NCBI RefSeq assembly: GCF_013404595.1
Contig: NZ_JABVAX010000003.1
Span: 186,001-250,000, forward strand
From: Jannaschia marina
GTDB lineage: Bacteria; Pseudomonadota; Alphaproteobacteria; Rhodobacterales; Rhodobacteraceae
Direction of reading: 5' to 3'
Length of the DNA stretch: 64,000 bases
The notes beneath the pieces were generated by a model. That model saw only the letters and a list, made by a program, of their open reading frames with translations, was not told where the DNA came from and did no database searches. The position numbers and the translations under genes are program-made. Below are positions 44,232 through 54,420 of the stretch, piece after piece. Position 1 is the stretch's first letter. Every line of letters starts with the position of its first letter.

Positions 44232-44857
44232 TGCGCGCGCTCGTCACCGGGGCGTCGCGCGGGATCGGGGCCGCGCTTCTGACCGAGGGGCGCGAACGGG
44301 GGCACGAGATGATCGGCACGACCCGGACCGGGGAGCCGCCGCATCTCGACGTGGCCGATCCGGAGGCGCAGGCGCGGCTGGCCGCGGAGACCCGCACCCT
44401 CGACCTGCTCGTCTGCAACGCGGGCGTCTTCGTCGATAAGGAAAAGACCCTCGAGACGCTGACCGCCGACGACCTGAACGCGACCTTCGAGACCAACGTG
44501 ACCGGTGTGTTCCTGACGGTGCAGGCGCAGCTGCGAAACCTCGCGGCCGGCACGCGCATCGCCATCATCGCCTCCCAGATGGGCTTGCAGGAGATCGCGA
44601 CCGGCGACAGCTTCGCCTACCGCGCCTCCAAGGCCGCGGCGATCAACCTCGGGCGGACGCTGGCCGAGGCGCTGCGCGGACGCGAGGTTGCCGTGGGCAT
44701 CTATCATCCCGGCTGGGTCCAGACCGACATGGGGGGCGCGACGGCTGCGGTGACCGTTGGGGCCTCCGCCCGCGGCCTCTGGGATCGGTTCGAGGCGCTC
44801 GACATGGAACGGACCGGTCGGTTCGAGACCTACGATGGCCGCCCGCATCCGTTCTGA
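44231..44857 (+). CDS. Short-chain dehydrogenase/reductase
   Basis: A short, 208-aa SDR with TGASRGIG cofactor motif, LVCNAGVF in place of NNAG, and the catalytic Ser/Tyr/Lys represented by ASQMG and YRASKAA. Length is at the lower end of the family (the C-terminal substrate lid is short), as in carbonyl-reductase-like members. Its end overlaps the start of modA by 23 bp. The substrate is unknown. Confidence 0.87.
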   Translation: MRALVTGASRGIGAALLTEGRERGHEMIGTTRTGEPPHLDVADPEAQARLAAETRTLDLLVCNAGVFVDKEKTLETLTADDLNATFETNVTGVFLTVQAQLRNLAAGTRIAIIASQMGLQEIATGDSFAYRASKAAAINLGRTLAEALRGREVAVGIYHPGWVQTDMGGATAAVTVGASARGLWDRFEALDMERTGRFETYDGRPHPF

Positions 44858-45572
44858 ACTGACGCGACGGGGCCTTCTGGGGGCGGCGCTGGCGCTGGCC
44901 GCCCCGACGCTCGTGCGCGCGGCAGAGCCCCCGCTCGTCTTCGCGGCGGCGAGTTTGAAACCTGCGATAGACGACGTGATCGCGGGCAGTTCGGTGCGCG
45001 TCTCCTACGGCGGCAGCGGTGCCATCGCGCGGCAGCTGGCCGAGGGGGGCCCGGCGGATGTGGTCGTCCTCGCGGCGACCGACTGGATGGATTGGATTGG
45101 CGGGCGCGGTCTCCTGCGGGGAACGCCCCGGGTGGTGGCGCGCAACGGTCTTGTGCTCGGCGCCGCGCCAGACGTCGGGAGAGTCGCGCTTTCGGCGGAG
45201 GGGATCACGGATGTGCTTGGCTCCGGACGGCTTGCCATGGGCGACCCGATGTCGGTGCCCGCGGGGCGCTACGCGCAGCAGGCGTTCGAAACGCTGGGCC
45301 TCTGGCCCACGGTGGCCGAGCGCCTGATCCTGACGGAGAACGTGCGCGCGGCATTGGCCTACGTGGCGCGGGGCGACGTGCCCCTTGCCGCGGTCTACCG
45401 CTCGGATGCGTCTGGTGCGGGGGTCTCGGTCGCGGCCGGGTTCCCGGCGGCGAGCCATGCGCCCATCGTCTATCCGGGGGCCGTCGTGTCGGACCATCCG
45501 GAGGCCGCTCCGTTTCTCGATCGGCTCGCCGGGGCCGGAGAGATCTTCGCGGCGCACGGGTTCGCACCGTGA
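44835..45572 (+). CDS. modA: Molybdate ABC transporter substrate-binding protein ModA
   Basis: 245 aa beginning MAARIRSELTRRGLLGAALALAA, a signal with a twin-arginine-like TRRGLL. The mature start VFAAASLKPAIDDV and the oxyanion-binding YGGSGAIARQLAEG identify ModA. It binds molybdate or tungstate in the periplasm. The start was placed at 44835, inside the upstream SDR, because it gives a complete signal peptide; a later start would lose it. It is followed by modB and modC with overlaps. Confidence 0.93.
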   Translation: MAARIRSELTRRGLLGAALALAAPTLVRAAEPPLVFAAASLKPAIDDVIAGSSVRVSYGGSGAIARQLAEGGPADVVVLAATDWMDWIGGRGLLRGTPRVVARNGLVLGAAPDVGRVALSAEGITDVLGSGRLAMGDPMSVPAGRYAQQAFETLGLWPTVAERLILTENVRAALAYVARGDVPLAAVYRSDASGAGVSVAAGFPAASHAPIVYPGAVVSDHPEAAPFLDRLAGAGEIFAAHGFAP

Positions 45573-46261
45573 TCCGACTGCCGCCCGAGGCCTGGGAGGC
45601 GCTCCTGCTGTCGCTGAAGGTCTCGGCTACGGCGACGCTTCTGTCGCTGCCGCTCGCGCTCTGGGTCGCGCATCTCCTGGCGCGGGGGCGATTTCGCGGG
45701 CGGGGGCTGCTCGATGCGCTTGTGCATCTGCCGCTCGTGCTGCCCCCGGTCGTGACGGGCTACGCGCTGCTTCTCCTGTTTTCGCGTGCCGGGCCGATCG
45801 GTGGCGTATTGGAGCCGCTTGGCTTCGGCCTCGCTTTCCGCTGGACGGGGGCGGCGCTCGCGGCGGGGATCATGGGCTTTCCGCTGATGGTGCGTGCGAT
45901 CCGGCAGGCGATCGAGGCGGTCGATCCGAAGCTCGAGGAGGCGGCGGCCACGCTCGGGGCGGCACCGGTGCGGGTGTGGGCAACGGTCACGCTGCCGCTC
46001 GCCGCGCCCGGTGTGCTGGCCGGGGTCACGCTCGGCTTCGCAAAGGCCTTCGGGGAGTTCGGCGCGACGATCACCTTCGTCGCCTCCATCCCCGGCGAGA
46101 CGCGCACGCTGCCCGCGGCGATCTATGCCTTCCTCCAGGTACCCGACGGGGACGCGGCCTTGCGTGGCCTCGTCCTGATCGCGGTGGCGGTGGCGGTCGG
46201 GGCGGTGCTTGCGTCGAACTGGCTCGCCCCCCGGATCGCCGCGCGAGTGGCGGGGCGCTGA
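45569..46261 (+). CDS. modB: Molybdate ABC transporter permease ModB
   Basis: 230 aa from a GTG that overlaps modA's stop (GTGA). Five or so hydrophobic segments and the cytoplasmic coupling motif EEAAATLGAAPVRVWATVTLPLAAPG are typical of ModB. LPLVLPPVVTGYALLLLF is the early family stretch. Its stop overlaps the ATG of modC by one base. Confidence 0.93.
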   Translation: MIRLPPEAWEALLLSLKVSATATLLSLPLALWVAHLLARGRFRGRGLLDALVHLPLVLPPVVTGYALLLLFSRAGPIGGVLEPLGFGLAFRWTGAALAAGIMGFPLMVRAIRQAIEAVDPKLEEAAATLGAAPVRVWATVTLPLAAPGVLAGVTLGFAKAFGEFGATITFVASIPGETRTLPAAIYAFLQVPDGDAALRGLVLIAVAVAVGAVLASNWLAPRIAARVAGR

Positions 46262-47316
46262 TGCTGGAGGTCGCGGTCACACGCCGGGCGGGGGACTTCA
46301 CCCTCGACGTGACGCTTGCGGCGGCGTCGGGTGTTACGGCGGTCTTCGGGCCGTCGGGCGCGGGCAAGACGACGCTTGCCCGATGCCTCGCGGGGCTCGC
46401 GCGGCCCGACGCGGGGCGCATCGTACTCGACGGCAAGGTCCTCTTCGACGGGCGGACGAACCTCGCGCCCCATCGCCGGGAGATCGGCTACGTGTTCCAG
46501 GAACCACGGCTCTTTCCGCATCTCGACGTCGAGCGGAACCTGCTCTACGGCGCGCCGCGCGGGGCCGATCCGTCGGACGTGGCGGAGATGCTGGGAATTG
46601 CTCCCCTGCTGGCGCGCCGGCCCGGCGGGCTGTCCGGAGGGGAGGCGGCTCGCGTCGCCATCGGCCGCGCGCTCCTGCGCCGGCCGAAGCTTCTGATCCT
46701 CGACGAGCCGCTCGCCGCGCTCGACCTGCGGCGGCGGCACGTCGTGCTGCCCTGGCTCGAACGGCTGCGGGGGGCGGGGATTCCGATGCTCTACATCTCG
46801 CACGCGATCGAAGAGGTCGCGCGCCTGGCCGATACGCTGGTCCTCCTGAAAGACGGCCGGGTTGGCCATGCGGGCCCCGTGGCCGACATCCTCGCCGATC
46901 CCCTCGTGGCCGCGGACCTCGGGCCCGAGCAGGCTGGGGCGCTGCTCGAAGGGCCGGTCGCGCCCGGACAGGACGGTCTCGTGACGGTGCGCACCGCGGT
47001 CGGCGCGATGCAGGTCGCCGGCGTGCCGGAGGGCGCGCGCCACGCGCGGCTGCGGGTGCGGGCGGAGGACGTGATCGTGGCGACGGAAATGCCCCGGGGA
47101 CTTTCGGCGCTCAATGTCCTGCCGGTGCGGATCGCGGCGATGCAGGACGAGCATGGGCCGGGCGTGATGTTGCGGCTCGAGGCAGGCCGAGGCGCGCTGC
47201 TGGCGCGCGTCACCCGCCGTTCCTGCGCGGCGCTCGGGCTTGCCGTCGGGCGCGATGTCTGGGCAGTGGTGAAGACGAGCGGTGTCGCGCGGGCGGATGT
47301 CGGCACCGCACCCTGA
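46261..47316 (+). CDS. modC: Molybdate ABC transporter ATP-binding protein ModC
   Basis: 351 aa with Walker A GPSGAGKTT (residues 30-38), signature LSGGE (124-128, followed by AARVAIGRAL) and Walker B LILDEP. The C-terminal ~110 residues form a molybdate-binding (MOP/TOBE) domain (LSALNVLPVRIAAM). It powers ModAB import. No modE gene is seen and no clear ModE site precedes modA. Confidence 0.94.
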   Translation: MLEVAVTRRAGDFTLDVTLAAASGVTAVFGPSGAGKTTLARCLAGLARPDAGRIVLDGKVLFDGRTNLAPHRREIGYVFQEPRLFPHLDVERNLLYGAPRGADPSDVAEMLGIAPLLARRPGGLSGGEAARVAIGRALLRRPKLLILDEPLAALDLRRRHVVLPWLERLRGAGIPMLYISHAIEEVARLADTLVLLKDGRVGHAGPVADILADPLVAADLGPEQAGALLEGPVAPGQDGLVTVRTAVGAMQVAGVPEGARHARLRVRAEDVIVATEMPRGLSALNVLPVRIAAMQDEHGPGVMLRLEAGRGALLARVTRRSCAALGLAVGRDVWAVVKTSGVARADVGTAP

Positions 47317-47328
47317 GGCACCGTCGGA

Positions 47329-47838
47329 TCAAGTGAGCTGCGCAAGCTTCCGGTCGAGTTGATCCTGCAGATCGCGCCGCTCCTCGGGGGTGAGGAAGGC
47401 TCCGATCTCGACGCGGCGGGGCCCGCCCTCGAGCGTCAGATAGTCGACGATCCGGTCCACCTTGTCGTGGCGGCGGACGCGGACCCAGTAGGGGTTGGCT
47501 GCCCAGTCGAGGACCGTGCCGTCCGGCTGCTGCCGGGTCAGCGTGACCGTCTCGGGCGTCATGGAGAGGGTCTCGAGAATGTCGCGGTCACGCCAGCTGC
47601 GGTTGAGCGACCACCAGAGCGCCGCGACCGAAACCATGGCGAAGGGCAGGATGCCCCAGAGTGCCGAGGTGCCCAGAAGGGCGATGAGCGGCAGCATCGC
47701 CATCAGGAAGGTGCCCGCGATGACCCAGACGAAGGCGGTGCCCGTCAGGCTCTGGTGGGGCCAGAGCTCCACCTGATAGAGAAAGGCCCCGGGCGTTGCC
47801 GGGGCCTCCTCGTTGTCGATGACAACCCGGAAGGGCAT
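47329..47838 (-). CDS. DUF2244 membrane protein
   Basis: 169 aa starting [13 protein letters not shown], with two membrane helices (about residues 36-78) and a soluble C-terminal part (DILETLSMTPETVTLTRQQP). It matches DUF2244, a family normally next to cytochrome oxidase genes in Rhodobacteraceae. Its start overlaps the ctaD stop, so it is co-translated with the oxidase subunit and may help its assembly; the role is not established. Confidence 0.9.
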   Translation of the reverse strand: MPFRVVIDNEEAPATPGAFLYQVELWPHQSLTGTAFVWVIAGTFLMAMLPLIALLGTSALWGILPFAMVSVAALWWSLNRSWRDRDILETLSMTPETVTLTRQQPDGTVLDWAANPYWVRVRRHDKVDRIVDYLTLEGGPRRVEIGAFLTPEERRDLQDQLDRKLAQLT

Positions 47839-49511
47839 CAGTGATGCGGCTGCTTGTCCCACATGTCGCGGGTCGGCAGCTGCTCGAAGGTGTGCTCCGG
47901 CGGCGGGTTGGGCAGCGTCCACTCGAGGGTGTCGGCATGCTCGCCCCAGTAGGCCTTATCCTCGACCTTCCGTCCGGCGAAGATCGTGTAGAACACCACG
48001 CCGATGAAGAAGAGGAAGGAGGCGAAGCTGAGGAATGCACCCCAGGACGACACCGCGTTCCAGAGCGCGAAGGCATCCGGGTAGTCGATGTAGCGACGCG
48101 GCATGCCCTGACGGCCCAGGAAGTGCTGGGGGAAGAACGTCAGGTTGGCTCCGATGAAGAACGCCCAGAAGTGCAGCTGACCCGCCCACTCCGGATATTG
48201 CCGCCCGCTCATCTTGCCGATCCAGTAGTAGATGCCGGCGAAGATGCCGAAGACGGCCCCGAGCGACATCACGTAATGGAAGTGCGCCACGACGTAGTAG
48301 GTGTCGTGATAGGCGCGGTCGATGCCGGCCTGGCTCAGCACGATGCCGGTCACGCCGCCGATGGTGAAGAGGAAGATGAAGCCGATGGAGAAGAGCATCG
48401 GCGTCTTGAAGGTGATCGAGCCACCCCACATCGTCGCGATCCACGAGAAGATCTTAACGCCCGTGGGCACCGCGATGATCATCGTGGCGACCATGAAGTA
48501 GGCCTGCTGCGTCAGCGACATGCCCACCGTGTACATGTGGTGCGCCCAGACGACGAAGCCCAGACCACCGATGGCGACCATGGCGTAGACCATCGGCAGG
48601 TAGCCGAAGATCGGCTTCCTGGAGAACGTGCTCACCACATGGCTGACGATGCCGAAGGCGGGCAGGATCACGATGTAGACCTCGGGGTGACCGAAGAACC
48701 ACAGGATGTGCTGATAGAGCACCGGATCGCCGCCGCCGGCCGGGTCGAAGAAGGTTGTCCCGAAGTTGCGGTCGGTCAGCAGCATGGTGATCGCGCCGGC
48801 CAGCACGGGCAGGGCCAGGAGGATCAGCCAGGCGGTCACGAAGATCGACCAGGCGAAGAGCGGCACCTTGTGCAGCGTCATGCCGGGCGCGCGCATGTTC
48901 AGGAAGGTCGTGATGATGTTGATCGCGCCAAGGATCGAGGACGCACCCGAGACGTGGACCGCGAAGATCGCGATGTCGGTCGAATAGCCCGCTTCTGTGG
49001 TCGAGAGCGGCGGATAGAGCACCCAGCCGATACCCGACCCGTTCTGTCCGTTGCCGCCGGGCACGAACACCGACAGAACGGCGAGCGAGGTGCCCGCGAC
49101 GAAGAGCCAGAAGCTGAGGTTGTTGAGGCGCGGAAAGGCCATGTCCGGCGCGCCGATGTGCAGCGGCATGAAGTAGTTGCCGAAGCCGCCGAAGAGCGCG
49201 GGGATGACCACGAAGAACATCATCAGGATGCCGTGGCCGGTGATGAGAACGTTCCAGAGGTGACCGTTCGGGGTACATTCGCCGGCGGCCGCGGCCGTCA
49301 TGCGCGCACCCTCGAGGCACATGTACTGTACGCCCGGATCCATCAGCTCCATGCGCATGTAGACGGTGAAGGCCACCGAGATGAAGCCCGCCAGTCCCGA
49401 AACCAGCAGGTAGAGGATCCCGATGTCCTTATGGTTGGTGGACATGAACCAGCGCGTGAAGAAGCCCGGCTTCTCGTGCGCATCATGTCCGGTGTGTGCA
49501 GCGTCGGCCAT
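47838..49511 (-). CDS. ctaD: Cytochrome c oxidase (aa3-type) subunit I
   Basis: 557 aa, 12 helices. The heme/CuB ligand motifs are all visible: [14 protein letters not shown] (low-spin heme), [17 protein letters not shown] (CuB histidine and cross-linked tyrosine), WAHHMYTVG (two CuB histidines) and [10 protein letters not shown] (heme a and a3 ligands). It is the proton-pumping catalytic subunit of an aa3-type oxidase. Subunits II and III and the heme-insertion genes are not beside it, only the DUF2244 gene. Confidence 0.97.
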   Translation of the reverse strand: MADAAHTGHDAHEKPGFFTRWFMSTNHKDIGILYLLVSGLAGFISVAFTVYMRMELMDPGVQYMCLEGARMTAAAAGECTPNGHLWNVLITGHGILMMFFVVIPALFGGFGNYFMPLHIGAPDMAFPRLNNLSFWLFVAGTSLAVLSVFVPGGNGQNGSGIGWVLYPPLSTTEAGYSTDIAIFAVHVSGASSILGAINIITTFLNMRAPGMTLHKVPLFAWSIFVTAWLILLALPVLAGAITMLLTDRNFGTTFFDPAGGGDPVLYQHILWFFGHPEVYIVILPAFGIVSHVVSTFSRKPIFGYLPMVYAMVAIGGLGFVVWAHHMYTVGMSLTQQAYFMVATMIIAVPTGVKIFSWIATMWGGSITFKTPMLFSIGFIFLFTIGGVTGIVLSQAGIDRAYHDTYYVVAHFHYVMSLGAVFGIFAGIYYWIGKMSGRQYPEWAGQLHFWAFFIGANLTFFPQHFLGRQGMPRRYIDYPDAFALWNAVSSWGAFLSFASFLFFIGVVFYTIFAGRKVEDKAYWGEHADTLEWTLPNPPPEHTFEQLPTRDMWDKQPHH

Positions 49512-49684
49512 GCGGTCGCTCCCCGTGACGTAAAATAGATACCGCGGCGCGATGGAGTCACCGCGCCGTTAGGTTGGCGTTCTAGACAGGGTGGTCGCGC
49601 ACGGCAACGGCACAAGGGGTCGCACGGGGCGGGAAAATTGCCGCAGTCCGCAGTTTTCGGCCCAAAGACGTGGAAAGCGCGCGT

Positions 49685-50338
49685 TCAGTCGGGGAAATGC
49701 CTTGCGAACGTGCGCTTGAGCGCGGCGTCGAGGTCGCCCATCGTGACCGGAAGGCCGAGGTCGACCAGCGAGGTGACACCGTGGCCGCGGATGCCGCAGG
49801 GGACGATTCCCTCGAAATGGCCCAGATCTGGTTCCACGTTGATCGACAGGCCGTGAAAGCTGATCCAGCGGGACAGACGGATCCCGATCGCGGCGATCTT
49901 GTCCTCGCGCATCGACCCGTCGGGCAGGGGCGGTTTCCCGGGGCGCTCGATCCAGACGCCGACACGGCCCTCGCGGATGTGACCGGTCAGCCCGAACTCG
50001 GCCAGCGCGTCGATGACCCAGGCTTCGAGCGCCGCCACGAAGGCGCGCACGTCGCGGCCGCGCGCGGCGACATCGAGCATGCAATAGGCCACGCGCTGCC
50101 CCGGCCCATGGTAGGTGTATTGCCCCCCGCGGCGCGCCTCGTAGACGGGGAAGCGGTCGGGGTCGGTCAGATCCTCGACCCTGGCGGAGGTGCCGGCGGT
50201 GTAGAGCGGTGGATGCTCCAGAAGCCAGATCGCCTCGTTCGCCGTGCCGGCCTGCATCGCCTTCACCCGCGCTTCCATCTGCGCGAGCGCCTCGGGGTAG
50301 GGCACGGGGGCGTCGGAGGTGATCCAGTCGGGCTGCAT
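49685..50338 (-). CDS. lipB: Octanoyltransferase LipB
   Basis: 217 aa. Transfers octanoyl from ACP to lipoyl-dependent apoenzymes. The family motifs [12 protein letters not shown], the catalytic lysine segment [18 protein letters not shown] and catalytic cysteine in IVPCGIRG are all present. Length is normal. It stands alone between ctaD and the tRNA gene. Confidence 0.95.
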   Translation of the reverse strand: MQPDWITSDAPVPYPEALAQMEARVKAMQAGTANEAIWLLEHPPLYTAGTSARVEDLTDPDRFPVYEARRGGQYTYHGPGQRVAYCMLDVAARGRDVRAFVAALEAWVIDALAEFGLTGHIREGRVGVWIERPGKPPLPDGSMREDKIAAIGIRLSRWISFHGLSINVEPDLGHFEGIVPCGIRGHGVTSLVDLGLPVTMGDLDAALKRTFARHFPD

Positions 50339-50502
50339 GGGCCGCTTCTGGCCCGCGGGTCGCGGGGTGTCAAAGGGCGCGGCGCAGGGGGGCTTCGGGG
50401 CTGACGCCGGGGCGGGTGCAAAAACCGGTGGCGATCTGCAAGAAAGCCCTTTTCATTGCCGCGGGACGCGGCTATCCCGCCCCCACCTGTCGAGGGCGTC
50501 AC

Positions 50503-50589
50503 GCGGTCGTGGCGGAATTGGTAGACGCGCAGCGTTGAGGTCGCTGTGGGGTAACACCCGTGGAAGTTCGAGTCTTCTCGACCGCACCA
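50503..50589 (+). tRNA. tRNA-Leu (anticodon GAG)
   Basis: An 87-nt class II tRNA with acceptor stem GCGGTCG/CGACCGC (50503-50509 with 50579-50585), D-loop GGAATTGGTAGACGC, anticodon loop TTGAGGT (anticodon GAG), a long variable arm and T-loop TTCGAGT. The CCA end is encoded (ACCA, 50586-50589). The GAG anticodon reads CTC/CTT leucine codons, which are very common in this GC-rich genome. Confidence 0.96.
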
Positions 50590-50609
50590 CGCCCTTCCGG
50601 GATCAAGAT

Positions 50610-50640
50610 CGCCGCCTTCGGGCGGCGTTTTTGCTTTTAT
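50610..50640 (+). terminator. Intrinsic terminator after tRNA-Leu
   Basis: A perfect 7-bp stem CGCCGCC with tetraloop TTCG, followed by TTTTTGCTTTT. It starts 20 bp after the tRNA and is a textbook terminator. Confidence 0.92.
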
Positions 50641-50666
50641 CGCGGACGGTTTGCGGGCTGCGCCTC

Positions 50667-51539
50667 TCAGGCCGGCCGGGTGCCCAGCTTGCGCCAGCCG
50701 GGGCGCGTGTCGGTCAGCTTGATCTCGCCGTGCCGCTCCGACCCCTGACGCAGGCAGGCCTCGCGCAGAACCTCGATCCCGGCGTTCGCGTCCTTCGGCA
50801 GGGCCGCGCCGTCGAGCGGCCGACCGAAGCTCAGGTGATAGGGCTGGACGTCCTTGTTGAGCGTCTCGTGGAAGAGCGTGATGTCCCGCAGCGTCGGATG
50901 AAGCGCGTCGAAGGCGTAGAACATCGCCGAGTTGCGCGCCCGGATATGGAGCGGGATGACCGGCAGCTTGAACTTGCGCGCGATCATGGCGGCCGAGGCC
51001 ATCCAGGGCCGCTCGTGCAGGCGCAGGCCGCGCCGCTTGGCCAGCCGGCCCGAGGGAAAGATGACGCCGAGCCGACCCGCGTCGAGCGCCGTGCGTGTCA
51101 GCTGCATCGTCTCGCGCGTCTTGGCGACCGTGCGCCTGTCCTCGCGCCATTCGACCGGGACGATGATGTCGGAGAATTGCGGCAGCACGCGCAGGATGTC
51201 GCTGTTGGCATAGTAGAAGGCATCCGAGCGGCGCGCGCGCAGCTGATCGTGCAGGATGATTCCGTCGGCGATGCCGGTCGGGTGGTTCGCCACGATGAGG
51301 GCCGGCCCATCGGTGGGCACGTTTTCGAGCCCCGTTGCCGTGACGCGCCGCGCGATCCGGCGCGCGAGGTCGGCCATGATCTCGGGGACGGTCAGGTCGA
51401 CGTAGTGGGTGCCGATCTCGACCGAGCGTTCGTAGGCCAGCAGACGGTCGAGCACGACGCGCGCGGACCGTGCGGTGAGCGTCGGCTCGAACAACCACGG
51501 TGCGCGTTCCGCGATCAGAGGGTCGAGACGGTCGCGCAT
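50667..51539 (-). CDS. Lysophospholipid acyltransferase-family protein
   Basis: 290 aa. The catalytic motif is NHPTGIADG, a His-X5-Asp form rather than the classical HX4D of PlsC; this HP-type motif is found in a subgroup of bacterial acyltransferases. A second family block is FPSGRLAKR. It would acylate a glycerolipid or related acceptor at the membrane. It converges toward the tRNA gene. The subgroup's acceptor is not known to me. Confidence 0.85.
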   Translation of the reverse strand: MRDRLDPLIAERAPWLFEPTLTARSARVVLDRLLAYERSVEIGTHYVDLTVPEIMADLARRIARRVTATGLENVPTDGPALIVANHPTGIADGIILHDQLRARRSDAFYYANSDILRVLPQFSDIIVPVEWREDRRTVAKTRETMQLTRTALDAGRLGVIFPSGRLAKRRGLRLHERPWMASAAMIARKFKLPVIPLHIRARNSAMFYAFDALHPTLRDITLFHETLNKDVQPYHLSFGRPLDGAALPKDANAGIEVLREACLRQGSERHGEIKLTDTRPGWRKLGTRPA

Positions 51540-51798
51540 GGCGCTTCCCCAGAGTTCGATGTGTCAGCACCGAAAGCCGGCACTGCCCAGTCTCTCGCCA
51601 GATAGCGGTGGAATGTGACTATTTCCACAGCGATCTGAGATCGGGCGACGAACGCGCGCCTCACCGCCCGCCCGAGACGGGCGGCGGCGAAACTGACGTT
51701 GACGATCGCACCACCGGGCCCACGTGCCGCGCCGCCTGTCTGGCGACGGGCATTCGCGCGGTCCGGTCGATGGCCACCATCCGGGCGACGCCGGCGGC

Positions 51799-54345
51799 TC
51801 ATGGCGCAAGCATCCGGTTCACCATCTCCGACAGATCGCGGCTCAGACTCTCCGTCCCGGCGATCCGTTCGAGCTCGGCGCGCATCAGCGCCTGCCGGTC
51901 GGCATCGTAGCGCGTCCAGCCGTCGAAGGCGGTCGACATCCGTGCCGTCATCTGCGGGTTCGACGGGTCGAGGAAGAGAAGCCAGTTGGCAAGGAAGGTG
52001 TAGCCGACGCCGCTCGGGTCGTGAAAGCCCGCGGGGTTGCCTGCGGTCAGCCCGGCGATCAGGGCGCGGAAGCGGTTCGGGTTCGAGGGGTCGAAGTCCT
52101 TGTGCCGGGTCAGGCGGTCGGCGAGACCCACGGCATCGCGCGGGGCTGCGTGGGCGACCTGCGCCATGAACCACTTGTCCATCACGAGGCGGTCATGCTG
52201 CCAGTCGGTCTCGAACCGGTGCGCGACCGTCTCGTCGCCCACGTCGAGCAGGCAGGAGAAAGCGGCCATGCGGTCGGTCATGTTGTCGGCCATGTCGTAG
52301 GCGAGACCCGCCGCCGCGCCCCCGTCGAGATAGGTCTGCAACCCGAGAAGCCGGCCGCCGAGGCTGCGCTTGCCGGCGTCGGTCGCGTTCGGATCGTAGG
52401 CACCCGGGGTCGCCATGGCCTCGCGCAGCGGGGTGAGGTCGTCGCGCAGGGTCTCGGCGATGACGAGGGTCGCGGCCCGGCGGATCGCGTAGATGCGGTC
52501 CGGGTCGGGCACCACGCCCGCGGTGTGCAGCGACTGCGCCAGATCGTCCTGCGACGGCAGGGCGAGGGCGAGGGCGCGGAAGGCCGGATCGGCCCCGGCG
52601 TCGGTGGCGAGGGTGGCCAGGGCACCGAGCCAGGCGTCGTCGAACCCCGCATCCTCGGTGATCGCCCGCATGAGCCGGTCCTTCGCAAGAGCGCGCCCCG
52701 CCTCCCACCGGTTGAAGGGATCGGTGTCGTGGGCGAGGAGCGTCAGCTTGTCGGCGTCGGTCTGGGCCATCTCGAGGATCACCGGGGCGGAGAAGCCGCG
52801 CAGGATCGAGAGCACGGGCTTCTCCGGCAGGTCGAAGGTCAGGCTATCGCTGGCCTTGGTCAGCGCGTGCACCTCGGTGCCCCGTACCTCGCGCCCCGCC
52901 GTGTCGAGCAGACCAAGGGCGAGGGGGATCACCATCGGGGCCTTGTCGCTCTGGCCGGGCGTGTCGGGGACGATCTGCCTGAGGTCGATGCGGTAGATGC
53001 CGTCGGCGAAATGCTCGGTCACTTCGACGCGCGGCGTGCCGGCCTGCGCGTACCAGAGCTTGAACTGCGCGAGATCCTGCCCGGTCGCATCCTCGAAACA
53101 GGCCAGCCAGTCCTCGATGGTGCAGGCCTGCCCGTCGTGGCGCTCGAAGTAGAGCGCGCAGCCCTTCGCATAGCCCTCCGCGCCGACGAGCGTGCGCAGC
53201 ATGCCGATCACCTCCGCGCCCTTCTCATAGATCGTGGCGGTGTAGAAATTGTTGATCTCCACGAAGCTCTCGGGCCGGACGGGATGGGCGAGCGGCCCCG
53301 CGTCCTCCCGGAACTGCCGCGCCCGCAGATTGAGCACGTCGCCGATCCGCTGCGTGGCGAAGCCGCGCGCGTCCTGGCTGAACTGCTGGTCGCGGAAGAC
53401 GGTCAGCCCCTCCTTCAGGCAAAGCTGGAACCAGTCGCGGCAGGTGATCCGGTTGCCCGTCCAGTTGTGGAAGTACTCATGCGCGACGATGCGCTCGATG
53501 TTGGCGAAATCCGCGTCGGTGGCCGTCTCGGGGGAGGCCAGCACGTATTTCGAATTGAAGATGTTGAGCCCCTTGTTCTCCATCGCGCCCATGTTGAAGT
53601 CGTCGACCGCGACGATGTTGAAGACCGAAAGGTCATAGGCGCGACCGTAAACCTCCTCGTCCCAGGCCATGGAGCGCTTGAGACTGTCCATGGCGTAGGC
53701 CGTCCGGCTCTCGTCGCCCGGGCGCACCCAGACGTTGAGCGCGACTTCGCGCCCCTCCATCGTCGTGAAGGTGCCGGGCGTCGCGACGAGGTCGCCTGCC
53801 ACCATCGCGAAGAGATACGTGGGCTTCGGCCAGGGGTCGTGCCATTTGCCGCGTGCCACCTCGTCGCCGTTCGACAGAAGGACCGGAAGGTCGGCCTCGA
53901 TCTCCACGTCGTAGGTCGCCATCACGTCGGGCCGGTCGAGCATGTAGGTGATGCGGCGAAAGCCCTCGGCTTCGCATTGGGTGCAATACATCCCGTTCGA
54001 CATGTAGAGGCCCGAGAGCGCCTTGTTCTTCTGCGGCGCGATCTCGACCTCGGTCTCCAGGATAAAGGCGTCGGGCGCGTCGTGCAGCGTGAGCGTCGTC
54101 CCGGTCAGGGTGTAACGGTCATCGGGCAGGGGGCTGCCGTCGAGGGCGATGGACTTCAGCGTCATCATCTCGCCGTCGAGCACCATCTCGCCCGCGCCGC
54201 GGCGCTCGCAGGTCAGCTTGGCGCGCACCCGCGTCGCCAGTGGGTCGAGCCGCAGGTTGAGCGAGACATGGGTCACCGTAACGGGGACGGGGGCATAGTC
54301 CTTGAGGTAGATGGTTTCGGTCTGCTCGGGGGTGGCGTCGCGCAT
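51799..54345 (-). CDS. pepN: Aminopeptidase N (M1 family) PepN
   Basis: 848 aa from the ATG at 54345, chosen for the AAGGAGA Shine-Dalgarno and the normal N-terminus MRDATPEQTETIYLKDY. The exopeptidase motif GAMEN is at 253-257 and the zinc motif HEYFH at 289-293, followed by the third ligand about 20 residues on. It removes N-terminal residues from peptides in the cytoplasm. Length is close to E. coli PepN. The 259 bp beyond its 5' neighbour (51540-51798) hold a 7-bp GC hairpin (51664-51684) and no gene. Confidence 0.96.
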   Translation of the reverse strand: MRDATPEQTETIYLKDYAPVPVTVTHVSLNLRLDPLATRVRAKLTCERRGAGEMVLDGEMMTLKSIALDGSPLPDDRYTLTGTTLTLHDAPDAFILETEVEIAPQKNKALSGLYMSNGMYCTQCEAEGFRRITYMLDRPDVMATYDVEIEADLPVLLSNGDEVARGKWHDPWPKPTYLFAMVAGDLVATPGTFTTMEGREVALNVWVRPGDESRTAYAMDSLKRSMAWDEEVYGRAYDLSVFNIVAVDDFNMGAMENKGLNIFNSKYVLASPETATDADFANIERIVAHEYFHNWTGNRITCRDWFQLCLKEGLTVFRDQQFSQDARGFATQRIGDVLNLRARQFREDAGPLAHPVRPESFVEINNFYTATIYEKGAEVIGMLRTLVGAEGYAKGCALYFERHDGQACTIEDWLACFEDATGQDLAQFKLWYAQAGTPRVEVTEHFADGIYRIDLRQIVPDTPGQSDKAPMVIPLALGLLDTAGREVRGTEVHALTKASDSLTFDLPEKPVLSILRGFSAPVILEMAQTDADKLTLLAHDTDPFNRWEAGRALAKDRLMRAITEDAGFDDAWLGALATLATDAGADPAFRALALALPSQDDLAQSLHTAGVVPDPDRIYAIRRAATLVIAETLRDDLTPLREAMATPGAYDPNATDAGKRSLGGRLLGLQTYLDGGAAAGLAYDMADNMTDRMAAFSCLLDVGDETVAHRFETDWQHDRLVMDKWFMAQVAHAAPRDAVGLADRLTRHKDFDPSNPNRFRALIAGLTAGNPAGFHDPSGVGYTFLANWLLFLDPSNPQMTARMSTAFDGWTRYDADRQALMRAELERIAGTESLSRDLSEMVNRMLAP

Positions 54346-54420
54346 CGGGGTCTCCTTTGGCGGCCAAGCTAGGACTGGTCCGCCCACGCCGCCAGCCTAA
54401 TTGCGGCCCGAGGAGAGGCG

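Noticed and set aside
51564..51809. Minus-strand 81-codon frame between the acyltransferase and pepN
   Set aside because: No ribosome-binding site and no recognisable domain; it also runs into the pepN 3' end.
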